From Phycisphaerales bacterium UBA2421 (GTDB lineage Bacteria > Planctomycetota > Phycisphaerae > Tepidisphaerales > Tepidisphaeraceae), in contig DDRH01000010.1 in NCBI GenBank assembly GCA_002343075.1, positions 698 through 64,697 of the forward strand: a stretch of 64,000 nt of DNA. Reading direction: 5' to 3'. A model generated the notes under the pieces. The model saw only the letters and a list, made by a program, of their open reading frames with translations. It ran no database searches and was not told where the DNA came from. A program made the translations under genes and the position numbers. Of this stretch, positions 1-8,804 are shown one piece after another (the first letter of the stretch is position 1; each line of letters starts with the position of its first letter).

Positions 1-1
1 G

Positions 2-223
2 CCGTGCCCGATGTGTGCCGGGGCGATCGTGAACGCGCGACTGAATCGGTTGATCTACGGCTGCGACGACCCCAAGGCCGGGGCGGTTCGGACGCTTTAC
101 CAGATCTGCGACGACGCCCGGCTCAATCATCGGGTGGCGATCGAACGGGGGGTGTTGGCAGAGGAATGCGGGCGGCTGTTGTCGGGATTCTTTAAGAAAC
201 AGCGTGCGTTGGGGAAGAAGTGA
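2..223 (+). CDS. tadA: tRNA-specific adenosine deaminase, C-terminal part (cut by window start)
   Basis: Only the last 73 residues are inside the window; the reading frame is open from base 2 and the start lies upstream. The visible part opens with the zinc-binding motif PCPMCAGA of the cytidine/deoxycytidylate deaminase fold, followed by the R-L-x-x-x-x-Y-G-C-x-D-P-K-A-G-A segment typical of TadA, and ends with a basic tail (RALGKK). TadA converts adenosine 34 to inosine in tRNA-Arg(ACG), allowing wobble decoding. The first catalytic motif (HAE) would be upstream and cannot be seen. Family assignment is firm; the distinction from guanine or other small-molecule deaminases rests on the G-A-V-x-T-L-Y region and is a little less sure. 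Confidence 0.85.
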   Translation, partial: PCPMCAGAIVNARLNRLIYGCDDPKAGAVRTLYQICDDARLNHRVAIERGVLAEECGRLLSGFFKKQRALGKK

Positions 224-404
224 CGTAAGTGCTCCAATTGCAGCGGCTTACGGATGCCTCTTTTTGCAAAGTCTAAACTCCGGAGTTGCGCATGAGTAAG
301 AGGGTGGGCGCAACGATTGCGCGGTTCACCGGGGGTCGTTTTTCGGGTATCCTCGCGGGACTCGGGCGCGACAGCGTCCGGCGAGTGGCAGTGCGCATTG
401 GGTA

Positions 405-1301
405 ATGAATATGGACTCGACGACACCTTTTCCCGGTTGGTTTGATGTTCCGGCGATGATCGAGCGATCGTCGCCGAGGGCGCGGAGCAATTGGTGGCGG
501 TGGGTGGTGGCATCGGCGCTGATTGGTCTGATGGTTGCGATGCTAAGCGGCGGAAGCAACGCGACTGCCGACCTGATGATTCGGCTGTTTACCGGTGTGG
601 TGCTGGTGGTGTTGATGGTGATTGGCGGCGGGGTAGTTGTCGCGTTGAATCGCGCCGCCGCGGCCGAGCGAGATCAGGTGGAGCAGGTCGAGCGCGCGGT
701 GACATTGCGCCAGTGGTCCGTTGCTGCGGCGATACTGCACCAGTTGCTGTTGCGTCCGATGCTGAGCCACCGCGCGCGGGTCGAGGCGTTGATTTATCTT
801 TCAAACGTCCTGGGCCGGTATCACAAGTTTGCCGAAGCGATCGAAGTGCAGACGTATCTGTTACAGACTGTGGAGATGGATGGCATGACGTCGTTCGGGC
901 TGCGTGCGTCGCGCGCGATGGCGATGTTGCGTGAAGATCATCTGCTCGATGCCGACCGTGCGCTTTCCGAGATGAAGCGCATGCCCGGCGCAGCGGAGAC
1001 GGGGCTTTTCGCGCTGGCGAGCATTTTCCGCGATGTGAAGACCGGCCACCATGATGAAGCGATCGAACAGTTTGAGAAGCATCGAGACGTCATTGCGCGC
1101 CAGCTTGGCCATCGCTCGGCGGATGCGCATCTGCTGGTGGCGCTGTCGTATCGCGCGCGCGGCATGACGGATCAGGCGGCGGTGCACTTTCGTAACGCGA
1201 CGCTTCTGGCGCCGTCGATCGAACTGCGTCGTCGCTATCCGGAATCGGCGGTGTTGTTTGAAAGCTTTTCGGCGGCGCCTGCACCCCCGGAGGCGAGCTG
1301 A
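405..1301 (+). CDS. Membrane-anchored TPR-like protein, function unknown
   Basis: 298 residues. Two hydrophobic stretches near the N-terminus (about residues 33-48 and 60-82) look like transmembrane helices; the rest is helical, Ala/Leu/Arg-rich and reads like degenerate tetratricopeptide repeats (for example the H-H-D-E-A-I-E-Q-F segment near residue 215 and D-Q-A-A-V-H-F-R-N-A-T near residue 260). A second ATG lies two codons downstream (411) and no clear Shine-Dalgarno decides between them. The stop shares one base with the start of the next gene (TGATG at 1299), so the two are probably translationally coupled. The same architecture recurs in the next gene, suggesting a duplicated pair. 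No specific function can be assigned. Confidence 0.75.
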   Translation: MNMDSTTPFPGWFDVPAMIERSSPRARSNWWRWVVASALIGLMVAMLSGGSNATADLMIRLFTGVVLVVLMVIGGGVVVALNRAAAAERDQVEQVERAVTLRQWSVAAAILHQLLLRPMLSHRARVEALIYLSNVLGRYHKFAEAIEVQTYLLQTVEMDGMTSFGLRASRAMAMLREDHLLDADRALSEMKRMPGAAETGLFALASIFRDVKTGHHDEAIEQFEKHRDVIARQLGHRSADAHLLVALSYRARGMTDQAAVHFRNATLLAPSIELRRRYPESAVLFESFSAAPAPPEAS

Positions 1302-2146
1302 TGCTTTCTGCGCAAACAGCCATCGCGACCATTCGCCGTTCGATCACACTTGGAATCACAGTGCGGATGGTGCTGTGGATTCTCGTATTGACGGCGGTGG
1401 TGGCCGGGCCGTTCTTTCGCCCGCAGACGGATGTCTGGATTGCCGTGGTCGTGCTGACGGCGTTCTGGATTTTTCTGCTCGCGCGCAGCTTTCGCTCGGC
1501 GCGCCTCGGTGCCGATTTTCCTGAACTTGTGGCGGCCGGGCAGTTTGATGCCGCCGAGTCGCAGATCGAGAGTTCGCTGCGAGCGTTCTCGCTGCTTCGT
1601 CCGGCGAAGTTGCTGGCGTTGCACCAACTCGCCGTGCTTCGTCACGCACAGGCGCGCTACGCCGATGCTGCGGCACTTTCGAGCGAACTGTTGCAGCATC
1701 ATGGGAGCCGGCTTCGGAGCCTGTCTGGATCGACCCGTCTGATTCTGGCCCAGTCAAGCCTGGAACTGAACGACCTCCCCACCGCCGGGCAGGCGCTGGC
1801 CGAGCTTGGGCAGATGCCTTCGTTGCCGCTGGCCGAGTCGCTGAATCTGGTTGCGCTGCAGGTGGATTATCAGTCGCGGCTGGGCGCGTGGTCGGCGATG
1901 ATGGAAGGTTGGATGTCGCGCGTGGCTGTGGCGGAAGTCATGCCATCAACTCCGGCGGCGATGACGCAGGCGATGCTCGCGCTGGCGGCCGAGAATATCG
2001 GGCGTCGCGATGTCGCCAAGTGGCTTGCGGATCGCGCGGCGCTTCTGGTCGATGTACAGGAACTGGTGAAGCACCGGCCTCAGTTGGCGCAACTCTGGCC
2101 GTCGGCTGGCGCCGCGCCTGCTGATACGGAAAACGAATCTGTTTAA
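1301..2146 (+). CDS. Membrane-anchored TPR-like protein, paralogue-like to the upstream gene
   Basis: 281 residues. Two predicted transmembrane helices (about 20-37 and 44-61) are followed by a cytoplasmic or periplasmic helical domain with TPR-like spacing. The ATG overlaps the previous stop by one base and the next gene starts within 10 bases after the stop, so genes at 405, 1301 and 2153 form one operon. Topology (short N-terminus, helix hairpin, helical repeat domain) matches the upstream protein although sequence identity appears low. Likely a scaffold or adaptor at the membrane; the partner is unknown. Confidence 0.75.
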   Translation: MLSAQTAIATIRRSITLGITVRMVLWILVLTAVVAGPFFRPQTDVWIAVVVLTAFWIFLLARSFRSARLGADFPELVAAGQFDAAESQIESSLRAFSLLRPAKLLALHQLAVLRHAQARYADAAALSSELLQHHGSRLRSLSGSTRLILAQSSLELNDLPTAGQALAELGQMPSLPLAESLNLVALQVDYQSRLGAWSAMMEGWMSRVAVAEVMPSTPAAMTQAMLALAAENIGRRDVAKWLADRAALLVDVQELVKHRPQLAQLWPSAGAAPADTENESV

Positions 2147-2152
2147 GGTTGA

Positions 2153-4621
2153 ATGATCATGTTCAGAACGATAGCACTCCTCACCGCATTTTCAGTCTGT
2201 GCACCCGTGCTCGCGTTGGCGCAATCGCCCGATCGCAACGGTGATCTCGCGGTTGCCGAACGCCTGGCGAAGCTCGCGCAGCTCTCGCTCGCCAAGCCGG
2301 ACGTTGGCGACGACAACTTTCGACAAGCCGCGGCGCTGCTGCAGGCGGCTTGCCGGTTGAACCCGAACGAGCCGAGGTTCTCGCGGCTCCTGGTGGAGGC
2401 GCAGCTCCAGTTAAACAACACTGTCGGCGCGACCGAAGCGCTGGAGCTCTATCTGAAGGTGAATCCGCGCGATCAGGTCGCCCGGCTGCAACTGGTCGAT
2501 CTGTACGCAGCCGAAATGGAAACGGCGGAGCGTCGGCTGGTCTATTACACGCAGGATCTGCTGCCGATGGAGTCGTTGCCCGCGGCATTTCGTTCCGCGA
2601 TCGCGGTGCGCGCTGCGAAGCTCTATCTTGACCGCGATCAGATCAGCCTCGCGTCCGACATGGTGGATCAGGCGTTGCGGCTCAATCCCCTGAACCCTGA
2701 AGCGTGTGAGCTGGATTGGGAGGGCGTGAAGGTACACGGTACTCCAGCCGAGAAGGTCGGCGCGCTGCTTGGATTGCTGCGCGCTAATCCCGCGCAGCCG
2801 GAGGTGATGAATCTCCTGGCGACGGTTCTTTCCAACGCAGGCATGCACGATTCGGCGCAGCGGTGGTGGTCGCAGTCGTTTGAGATCACCCCGCGCATGG
2901 GTCGCCCGCTGAGCAAGGAAGTGATGGTTGAAGCCGCCGCCAGCAACTTTATTCTTGGTCAGACCAAGAGTGCCGAGGCGCGCGTCGGTTCGTTGATCGC
3001 GTTCGACCCAAGCGTCTTTGATGCGCATCTTGTCAATGTCCTTTCCGCGCGCCGGCTGGGCGGCGAAGCGACAATCACCAAAGCCAATGATGCCGCGCTC
3101 GCGTCGGTCGCGGCTCGGATCAACTCGATTCACAAGGAGCTTGCCGGTGAGGAATCACCGACGACGCGGCCCTCGGGCGAAGTGACGGAACTAATCCCCG
3201 ATCCCGCCGCCGACGCGGCATTACTGAAGGAAAAGCAGAGGGAAGATCTGACCGAGGCATATGCCGCAGCGTGGAGCGACCTGGCATTCCTGGTTCTGAT
3301 GTACACGGACAAGCCCGCCGAGGCTGATGCCGTTGTCGCGGCCCTGCGTACGATTCTGCCGCCGGAGAGCGTGGTACTGGCCCGGCTGGAGGGAGTCCAG
3401 CTTCTCCGCAACGACAAGGTTGAGGATGGCCGCACGAAGCTCGCGACAGTCGCCGACCGCGATCCACTCTCGCAGATGGCGCTGATTCAGCTACAGGCCA
3501 AAGACGATAAACAAGCCGCCGCGTCGGCGGCAATCGAACTGCTGTCGAGACATCGCGCGGGTTTGATTGGCGCGGTTCTTGTCGAAGGATTTTCGCAGTT
3601 GGACATTCGCCTCGACCCCGTCGAAGAAGAAGCCGCCCCAATTGAAGCCGAGTTGGCCAAGTTCCCCGAAGGATGGTTGAAGATCCTCACCAAGCCGGAA
3701 GATTTCTACTCGCTAACCGCGTCGGCTGAGAAAGTTCCCTTTGCGTTCGGCGAGCCGATCCTGGTGACAGTCGATATCAAAAACATCGGCAGCTACGACA
3801 TCGCACTTACCTCCTCGGGCGCGCTCCGGCCCGACTTGTGGTTTGATTGTTCGATGAAGGGTGTGCAGCAGCAGCAGATTCCGGGTGTGGCTTTCGAGCG
3901 ATTTGGGCAGGGGTTGGTGCTTCGTAAAGGCGAGCTTATCTCGCACACGGCGCGCGTGGATCAGGGCCAGCTTTGGCAGATGATGCAGCAAAACCCAGGA
4001 ATCTCATTCCCGCTGTTCTATACGGTGTTTACGAATCCTGTTCCGACTGCGATGGTCGCCGGCCCCGGCCCGGGTGGATATCGCGCAACGCTCCGCGCGA
4101 TCGAGCGCACGCCGGTGTCTCTGAATACGCCCGGCGCGCGCGACGAGCTTTTCAAGAAGCTTAACCTCGGCGATGCCGGTGAGAAGATCCGGACCGAGGA
4201 GATGCTCGCGCAGTTTTCAGCGATGATCGCTAACCAGCCCGATGCGCCCGCCGAGGCGGCCATGATGGCGGATGAACTTCGTCAGGCGATCGAGCAGGGC
4301 ATGAGTGACTCGAACGCGCGCGTGCGTGCGTTCGCGACCTATGTCATTTCGCAGGTCTCACAGGAGCCTCGCAAGACCGATCTGGCAATGCGGCTTGCGA
4401 ACAGTTCCGATTGGTTGCAACGCGTCCTGATCCTGAGTGCGGCAGCCGGCCTGAGCGAGGAAACGCGCGCGGAAGTGCTTAAAAAGCTGTCGAGCGATGA
4501 AGATGCGGTGGTGAAAGAGCTTGCCGAGTCGACCGCGGCGTACCTGGAGCGTTCCGCTGCGGCCACCCAGCCAGCGGATGAAGGTGACGCGCCGGCACCG
4601 TCGGCGGCTCCGGGAAACTAG
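2153..4621 (+). CDS. Secreted TPR protein with C-terminal HEAT-like repeats
   Basis: 822 residues. The N-terminus is a signal peptide ending in V-L-A-L-A-Q (cleavage near residue 24). Residues about 30-330 contain TPR-type helical hairpins (L-N-P-N-E-P, V-N-P-R-D-Q, L-N-P-L-N-P mark successive repeats). The centre (about 510-680) is beta-rich with the sentence-like N-I-G-S-Y-D-I-A-L stretch typical of an immunoglobulin-like domain. Residues about 690-800 look like short HEAT repeats (D-S-N-A-R-V-R-A-F-A; D-E-D-A-V-V-K-E-L-A), and the tail is Ala/Pro-rich. An ATG at 2159 is an alternative start. It is last in the operon with the two membrane TPR proteins and is probably their periplasmic partner (inference). 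Confidence 0.75.
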   Translation: MIMFRTIALLTAFSVCAPVLALAQSPDRNGDLAVAERLAKLAQLSLAKPDVGDDNFRQAAALLQAACRLNPNEPRFSRLLVEAQLQLNNTVGATEALELYLKVNPRDQVARLQLVDLYAAEMETAERRLVYYTQDLLPMESLPAAFRSAIAVRAAKLYLDRDQISLASDMVDQALRLNPLNPEACELDWEGVKVHGTPAEKVGALLGLLRANPAQPEVMNLLATVLSNAGMHDSAQRWWSQSFEITPRMGRPLSKEVMVEAAASNFILGQTKSAEARVGSLIAFDPSVFDAHLVNVLSARRLGGEATITKANDAALASVAARINSIHKELAGEESPTTRPSGEVTELIPDPAADAALLKEKQREDLTEAYAAAWSDLAFLVLMYTDKPAEADAVVAALRTILPPESVVLARLEGVQLLRNDKVEDGRTKLATVADRDPLSQMALIQLQAKDDKQAAASAAIELLSRHRAGLIGAVLVEGFSQLDIRLDPVEEEAAPIEAELAKFPEGWLKILTKPEDFYSLTASAEKVPFAFGEPILVTVDIKNIGSYDIALTSSGALRPDLWFDCSMKGVQQQQIPGVAFERFGQGLVLRKGELISHTARVDQGQLWQMMQQNPGISFPLFYTVFTNPVPTAMVAGPGPGGYRATLRAIERTPVSLNTPGARDELFKKLNLGDAGEKIRTEEMLAQFSAMIANQPDAPAEAAMMADELRQAIEQGMSDSNARVRAFATYVISQVSQEPRKTDLAMRLANSSDWLQRVLILSAAAGLSEETRAEVLKKLSSDEDAVVKELAESTAAYLERSAAATQPADEGDAPAPSAAPGN

Positions 4622-4698
4622 CGCCGGTACGGCAAACGGCGCAATCTTCAGGCGGGATGCCCGGTCCACAGGTGGGCCGGTCGACTGATTGAGAAATC

Positions 4699-5451
4699 GT
4701 GACCAACGAACGCAAAACTTTCACCAGCGATTTTCGCCGATTCTTCGTGAGCGGGTTGAAGACCCTTCTGCCTACGCTGATTACGATCTGGCTGGTGATG
4801 TGGGTGTGGAACTTTCTGTGGGATTCGATTGGCCGTCATATTATCTGGGGCATCAAGATCGCGCAATATCATCTGGGCGGGCCAACGGCGCAGTGGGGGC
4901 ATATCGATCGCTTCTGGGATCAGAGGCTTCCCGGGTGGGCGACGCAGCTCATCGGGGTGTTGCTCGCGGTCATACTGGTTTATCTGGTCGGCCTGCTGGT
5001 GGGTAACCTCATCGGCCGCACCTTCTGGAAAGTCGGGGAGGCTGCGGTGATGCGCATTCCGGTCGTCCGTGCGATTTACCCGCCCGTGAAGCAGGTGACC
5101 GACTTCTTCCTCACCGACAAACGGGCCAATCAGTTCGCCGGGCGGCAGGTGGTGGCAATTCAGCCCCATGAAAACGGAATCTGGACAATTGGCCTGGTCA
5201 CCGGTGCCGGCCCGCAACCGCTGGGCGGCGGGGAGGAGATGCTTAGCGTGTTCTGCCCGAACAGCCCCGCGGCATTCAGCGGCTATTTGATGGTCGTGCC
5301 GCGGAAAAGCATCATCCAACTGCCGTTAACCGTGGAAGAAGCGATGAGGCTGTTCATCAGCGGGGGGGTGATCATCCCCGATGCAGCAAGGCAGCCGGCG
5401 GGGTCGCCCGGGGTGCCAGCGGTCATGCCTGAGGTGCCGGCACGAGCATAG
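4699..5451 (+). CDS. DUF502 family membrane protein
   Basis: 250 residues with a GTG start at 4699. Two long transmembrane segments (about residues 18-40 and 83-105) flank a short loop, followed by a soluble domain carrying the P-x-V-x-x-I-Y-P-P-V-K-Q-V-T-D-F motif near residue 132 and N-S-P-A-A-F-S-G-Y near residue 193, both characteristic of DUF502. Members are widespread in PVC bacteria, Proteobacteria and plants (LIKE COV), with no firm biochemical role. The C-terminus is Pro/Ala-rich. It stands alone between the TPR operon and hpf. Confidence 0.85.
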   Translation: MTNERKTFTSDFRRFFVSGLKTLLPTLITIWLVMWVWNFLWDSIGRHIIWGIKIAQYHLGGPTAQWGHIDRFWDQRLPGWATQLIGVLLAVILVYLVGLLVGNLIGRTFWKVGEAAVMRIPVVRAIYPPVKQVTDFFLTDKRANQFAGRQVVAIQPHENGIWTIGLVTGAGPQPLGGGEEMLSVFCPNSPAAFSGYLMVVPRKSIIQLPLTVEEAMRLFISGGVIIPDAARQPAGSPGVPAVMPEVPARA

Positions 5452-5520
5452 CTGGGCGGGTAAGGCTTTTCTTTTTCGCAGTTGAACTTCCGCGGACTGC
5501 CTGTTAGAGCAATGATCGGC

Positions 5521-5526
5521 TAGAAT
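5521..5526 (+). promoter_or_regulatory. Possible -10 element (TAGAAT) upstream of hpf
   Basis: TAGAAT lies 70 bases before the hpf start and is preceded by GGC. No good -35 hexamer is seen at 16-18 bases, so the call is weak. A similar GGCTAGAAT occurs at 50436-50444 before the Gln-rich membrane protein. Confidence 0.3.
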
Positions 5527-5595
5527 ATCAGGGACGACCCTTCGGCCCGGGCAGGCAAACGCCCCCGGATCGAGCGAGTTAACAAGGAGAAAGTT

Positions 5596-5934
5596 GTGAC
5601 AGTTTTAGTCTCCTCGCGGCATATGGATATCACCCCGGCGTTGAAGACATTCGCCGAGCAGAAAGTGAGTAAGCTGACGCGGTATTACGATCGGATTCAG
5701 GAAATCGAGGTTGTTCTCGATTCGGCAAAAGATCATGTGAACGTGGAAATCATCGTGAATGCAGAGCATAAGGCCATGTTCATCGCGCGCACCGACGGCC
5801 CCGATGCGTATGCGAACATCGACGGCTGCATCGACAAGCTCGAACGACAATTGACCGATCACAAGGAAAAAGTCCGCAACCGAAAACACCCCGATGACGT
5901 AGACGGCGATGGCCGGCCGGTTGCGAAGATCTGA
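5596..5934 (+). CDS. hpf: Ribosome hibernation-promoting factor (short/HPF-type)
   Basis: 112 residues, GTG start chosen because AAGGAG (5583-5588) sits seven bases upstream. The protein begins T-V-L-V-S-S-R-H-M-D-I-T-P-A-L and continues with K-x-x-K-L-x-R-Y-Y-D-R-I, the RaiA/HPF fold that binds the 30S A/P sites and silences ribosomes in slow growth. At this length it lacks the C-terminal dimerisation domain of long HPF. It is followed by the EIIA, HPr and EI genes; the same hpf-ptsN neighbourhood is found in the rpoN locus of Proteobacteria, suggesting linked control of translation and metabolic state. The basic tail (N-R-K-H-P-D-D) is normal. Confidence 0.9.
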   Translation: MTVLVSSRHMDITPALKTFAEQKVSKLTRYYDRIQEIEVVLDSAKDHVNVEIIVNAEHKAMFIARTDGPDAYANIDGCIDKLERQLTDHKEKVRNRKHPDDVDGDGRPVAKI

Positions 5935-6014
5935 CGACAAGGCAAAGTTGCCCCCGACCGCAGGGCGATGCCCCTGGCGGCGGGGTAACTGGGATTTTGA
6001 GAGAAACACAGCCC

Positions 6015-6482
6015 ATGAAACTGAGAGACTTCATCGTTACCGAAGCGATTTGTCCGCAGATCAGCGCCGATCATCGCGACGGCGCGATCCGAGAGTTGGT
6101 CAATGCGCTGGCGCAAGCCGGCGCGATCGAAGCCGAGGCGGTCGACGAGATTGTCACGGCGCTGGTGAAGCGCGAGCAGAACGGCTCGACCGGCTTCGGC
6201 AAGGGCGTTGCCGTGCCTCACGTGAAACACGCCAAGGTGAAGAAGATGGCCGGCACCATCGGCTGTGCTCCTTCCGGCATCGATTTTTCGGCGCTGGACC
6301 ATCAGCCCGTCTACAGCATCGTCCTGCTGCTTTCGCCGGACAATCAGCCGCAGCAGCACTTGCAGGCGATGAACATCATTTTCTCCAACCTGCAGCGGGA
6401 CATGTTCCGTCGCTTCCTGCGTCAGAGCGATACGCAGCAGAAGGTGATTGATCTCATCGACGAAGCCGATCAGGGAAAATGA
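6015..6482 (+). CDS. ptsN: PTS EIIA-type regulatory protein (PtsN/fructose family)
   Basis: 155 residues from the ATG at 6015 (the frame could open 18 bases earlier at a TTG, less likely). The phosphorylation site is clear: G-V-A-V-P-H-V-K-H at residues 64-72 with active His69, preceded by T-G-F-G-K-G. The whole length fits a single EIIA(Fru/Mtl/Ntr) domain with no attached EIIB or EIIC. It should receive phosphate from HPr encoded next door; without a permease in the cluster a regulatory role like EIIA-Ntr is the best reading. The stop overlaps the next start by four bases (ATGA at 6479). Confidence 0.9.
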   Translation: MKLRDFIVTEAICPQISADHRDGAIRELVNALAQAGAIEAEAVDEIVTALVKREQNGSTGFGKGVAVPHVKHAKVKKMAGTIGCAPSGIDFSALDHQPVYSIVLLLSPDNQPQQHLQAMNIIFSNLQRDMFRRFLRQSDTQQKVIDLIDEADQGK

Positions 6483-6886
6483 GCCGAGGCTTGAGTTGTG
6501 TCTTGAGTCAGCAGGTAGACCCTTTGAGTGACGGCGGCGAGATGAACATCGAACGTGCAGAAACGCCCGTTCCAACCTCGTGTGCGGAAATCACCAGTCC
6601 ATTCATGGCAACAGCGTCTCGCGACATTTTCGTCCAGAACTCAATGGGTTTGCACGCCCGACCGGCGATGCAATTTGTGGATCTGGCAAACACCTTTGCA
6701 TCGAACATTCTCGTGCGCCGGCTGACCGATCCGGCCATTGAGGCGGACGGGAAGAGTGTCATGCAGATGATCATCCTTGAAGCCGGCCAGGGCACGGCGC
6801 TGCGCATCGAGGCCGATGGCGACGACGCCACCCGCGCGGTTGCCGAACTAGCCGAGTTGTTTGAAACCAAGTTTGGTGAAGACTAG
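6479..6886 (+). CDS. ptsH: HPr family phosphocarrier
   Basis: 135 residues if translation starts at the ATG overlapping the upstream stop (ATGA). The HPr domain proper begins near residue 46; the active-site motif is N-S-M-G-L-H-A-R-P with His59 (His15 of classical HPr), and G-K-S-V-M-Q (Ser93) matches the regulatory Ser46 loop. Classical HPr is about 85-90 residues, so either there is a 40-residue N-terminal extension or translation starts at an internal ATG (6542 or 6605). The retained serine suggests possible HPr kinase control, but no kinase gene is in the window. It passes phosphate from EI to the EIIA encoded upstream. Confidence 0.9.
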   Translation: MSRGLSCVLSQQVDPLSDGGEMNIERAETPVPTSCAEITSPFMATASRDIFVQNSMGLHARPAMQFVDLANTFASNILVRRLTDPAIEADGKSVMQMIILEAGQGTALRIEADGDDATRAVAELAELFETKFGED

Positions 6887-6974
6887 GAGTAGCAGTCGGT
6901 AGGCACGTTTCGGCTGGCAGCGGTTGAGAATTGAACTGACTGCCCGCCGCCTTCTGCCTGCCGCCTGCCGAGCG

Positions 6975-8711
6975 ATGGAAATCAAGAAGGGCATAGGCGT
7001 CTCCCCAGGCGTTGTCATCAGCACCGCAGTTGTGCTGGACGCTGAGGATCTGCGCGTGCCCAAGCGGACGGTCGAGCCTGGACAGGTTCAATCGGAGCTT
7101 GATCGCCTCGGCGAGGCCATCGGCGCTGCGGTCGTCGAGCTTAACACCCTCCGCGATCAGGTTGCGACCCGACACGGCAAGGAGATTGCCGCGATTTTTG
7201 ACGTGCATATGGGGATGTTGAAGGACAAGTATGTCTTTCAGCAGATCATTCAGGCAATCAAAGACCAGCAAACCACAGCCGAGTATGCCGTGAGCGTCGT
7301 CATGCGCCGACAGGCCGCGGTGTTTGCGAAGATGAAGGATGCCTATCTCGCCGAGCGGGTAAAGGACATTCACGACATCGAAAAGCGGATTCTGCATCAT
7401 CTGATCGGGCGCAAGCGGCAGGATCTGGCAAAGCTGACCTCGGATGTTGTGGTGATCGCACACGACCTGCTGCCGAGCCAGACTGCGGCGCTGGATAAGA
7501 GCCATGTGCGGGGGTTTGCGTGCGATGTCGGCGGGCGAACCAGCCATACCGCGATCGTCGCCCGCGCCATGGGCATTCCCGCGGTCGTCGGGCTGGGCAA
7601 TATCACCGAGGAAGTCAACGCCGGCGACACCATCATCATCGATGGCACCCGCGGCGTGGTGGTGATCAACCCCGATGAAGAGTCGCTGGCCGAACACCGG
7701 GAGTTCGAGCGGAAACACGCCAGGCTCGAAATCGAACTGCGCACCCTCCGCGACGAGCCGGCGCGCACGCTTGACGGCGAACAGGTGATTTTGCAGGCCA
7801 ACATTGAGTTTCCGCACGAAGTGGATGATGCGCTCGAGCAGGGTGCGGAGGGAATCGGCCTTTATCGCACTGAGTTTTTGTACTTGTCGAAGGAGACCGA
7901 TCCGACCGAGGAAGAACACTTTGCGGCGTATGCCGACGCACTTAAGCGGCTGCACGGCCGAACACTGGTGATTCGGACGCTTGATATCGGCGCCGATAAG
8001 TATCGTGAAGGCGCCGAGAGCAGCGAGCGCAACCCGTTCCTGGGCGATCGTTCGATTCGCATGTGTCTGCATGACATTCCGATGTTCAAGTGTCAGCTTC
8101 GCGCCATCCTTCGGGCGAGCGCGCTGGGTGACGTGCGCATCATGTTCCCGATGATCTCAACGCTGATTGAGCTTCGCCAGGCGCGCATGGTGCTGAAGGA
8201 CGTGGAAGAGGAACTGGAGGACGAGAGCATTGCGTTTAAGAAGAATACGCCGGTCGGCATGATGATCGAGGTGCCGTCGGCGGCGCTCATGGCGAGCAAT
8301 TTTGCCAAGGAGGTTAGTTTTTTTTCGATCGGTACCAATGACCTGATTCAGTACACCCTGGCCGTCGACCGCACCAATGAAAAGGTCGCCGGCTTATTCT
8401 GCCCCGCGCATCCGGCGGTGCTGATGCTGATTCGCGATGTGATTCGCGCCGGGTCTCGTGCGGGCGTCCCCGTGAGCATCTGTGGTGAAATGGCGGGCGA
8501 ACCGCTGTACACTCTGCTATTACTGGGTTTGGGACTGGGCACGTTTAGTATGAACGGGCCGGACGTGCCGGAAGTGAAGAAGATCATCCGCAGCACAACC
8601 ATGCAACACGCCCGCGATGTCGCCCGAAGGGTGATGAGTTTTGACAGTGAACGACAGGTGATGCATTACTTGCGTGAGGAGACTCGCAAGATCATCCCGG
8701 AAGCATTTTAG
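6975..8711 (+). CDS. ptsI: Phosphoenolpyruvate-protein phosphotransferase (PTS enzyme I)
   Basis: 578 residues from the ATG at 6975 (M-E-I-K-K-G-I-G-V-S-P-G is a normal EI start); a TTG 51 bases upstream is in frame but lies in repeat-like intergenic DNA. Domain order is standard: HPr-binding N-domain, swivelling domain with G-G-R-T-S-H-T-A-I-V-A-R (phospho-His191), and the PEP-binding barrel with R-T-E-F-L-Y, I-G-T-N-D-L-I-Q-Y and catalytic C-G-E-M-A-G near residue 500. Length equals canonical EI, with no GAF domain, so it is ptsI rather than ptsP in architecture. It starts the phosphorelay EI-HPr-EIIA encoded in this cluster. Confidence 0.93.
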   Translation: MEIKKGIGVSPGVVISTAVVLDAEDLRVPKRTVEPGQVQSELDRLGEAIGAAVVELNTLRDQVATRHGKEIAAIFDVHMGMLKDKYVFQQIIQAIKDQQTTAEYAVSVVMRRQAAVFAKMKDAYLAERVKDIHDIEKRILHHLIGRKRQDLAKLTSDVVVIAHDLLPSQTAALDKSHVRGFACDVGGRTSHTAIVARAMGIPAVVGLGNITEEVNAGDTIIIDGTRGVVVINPDEESLAEHREFERKHARLEIELRTLRDEPARTLDGEQVILQANIEFPHEVDDALEQGAEGIGLYRTEFLYLSKETDPTEEEHFAAYADALKRLHGRTLVIRTLDIGADKYREGAESSERNPFLGDRSIRMCLHDIPMFKCQLRAILRASALGDVRIMFPMISTLIELRQARMVLKDVEEELEDESIAFKKNTPVGMMIEVPSAALMASNFAKEVSFFSIGTNDLIQYTLAVDRTNEKVAGLFCPAHPAVLMLIRDVIRAGSRAGVPVSICGEMAGEPLYTLLLLGLGLGTFSMNGPDVPEVKKIIRSTTMQHARDVARRVMSFDSERQVMHYLREETRKIIPEAF

Positions 8712-8804
8712 GAAGTTGCTGGAAACCGGAGGTGGGTTGTCAGTTGCAGAGCCGATTGCTCTCCTGACGGCTCAAACCTGACGACTGGCAATTGAGATTC
8801 AATC

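Noticed and set aside
6771..8072. 433-residue minus-strand frame opposite ptsI
   Set aside because: Antisense to the strongly conserved enzyme I; no domain recognised.
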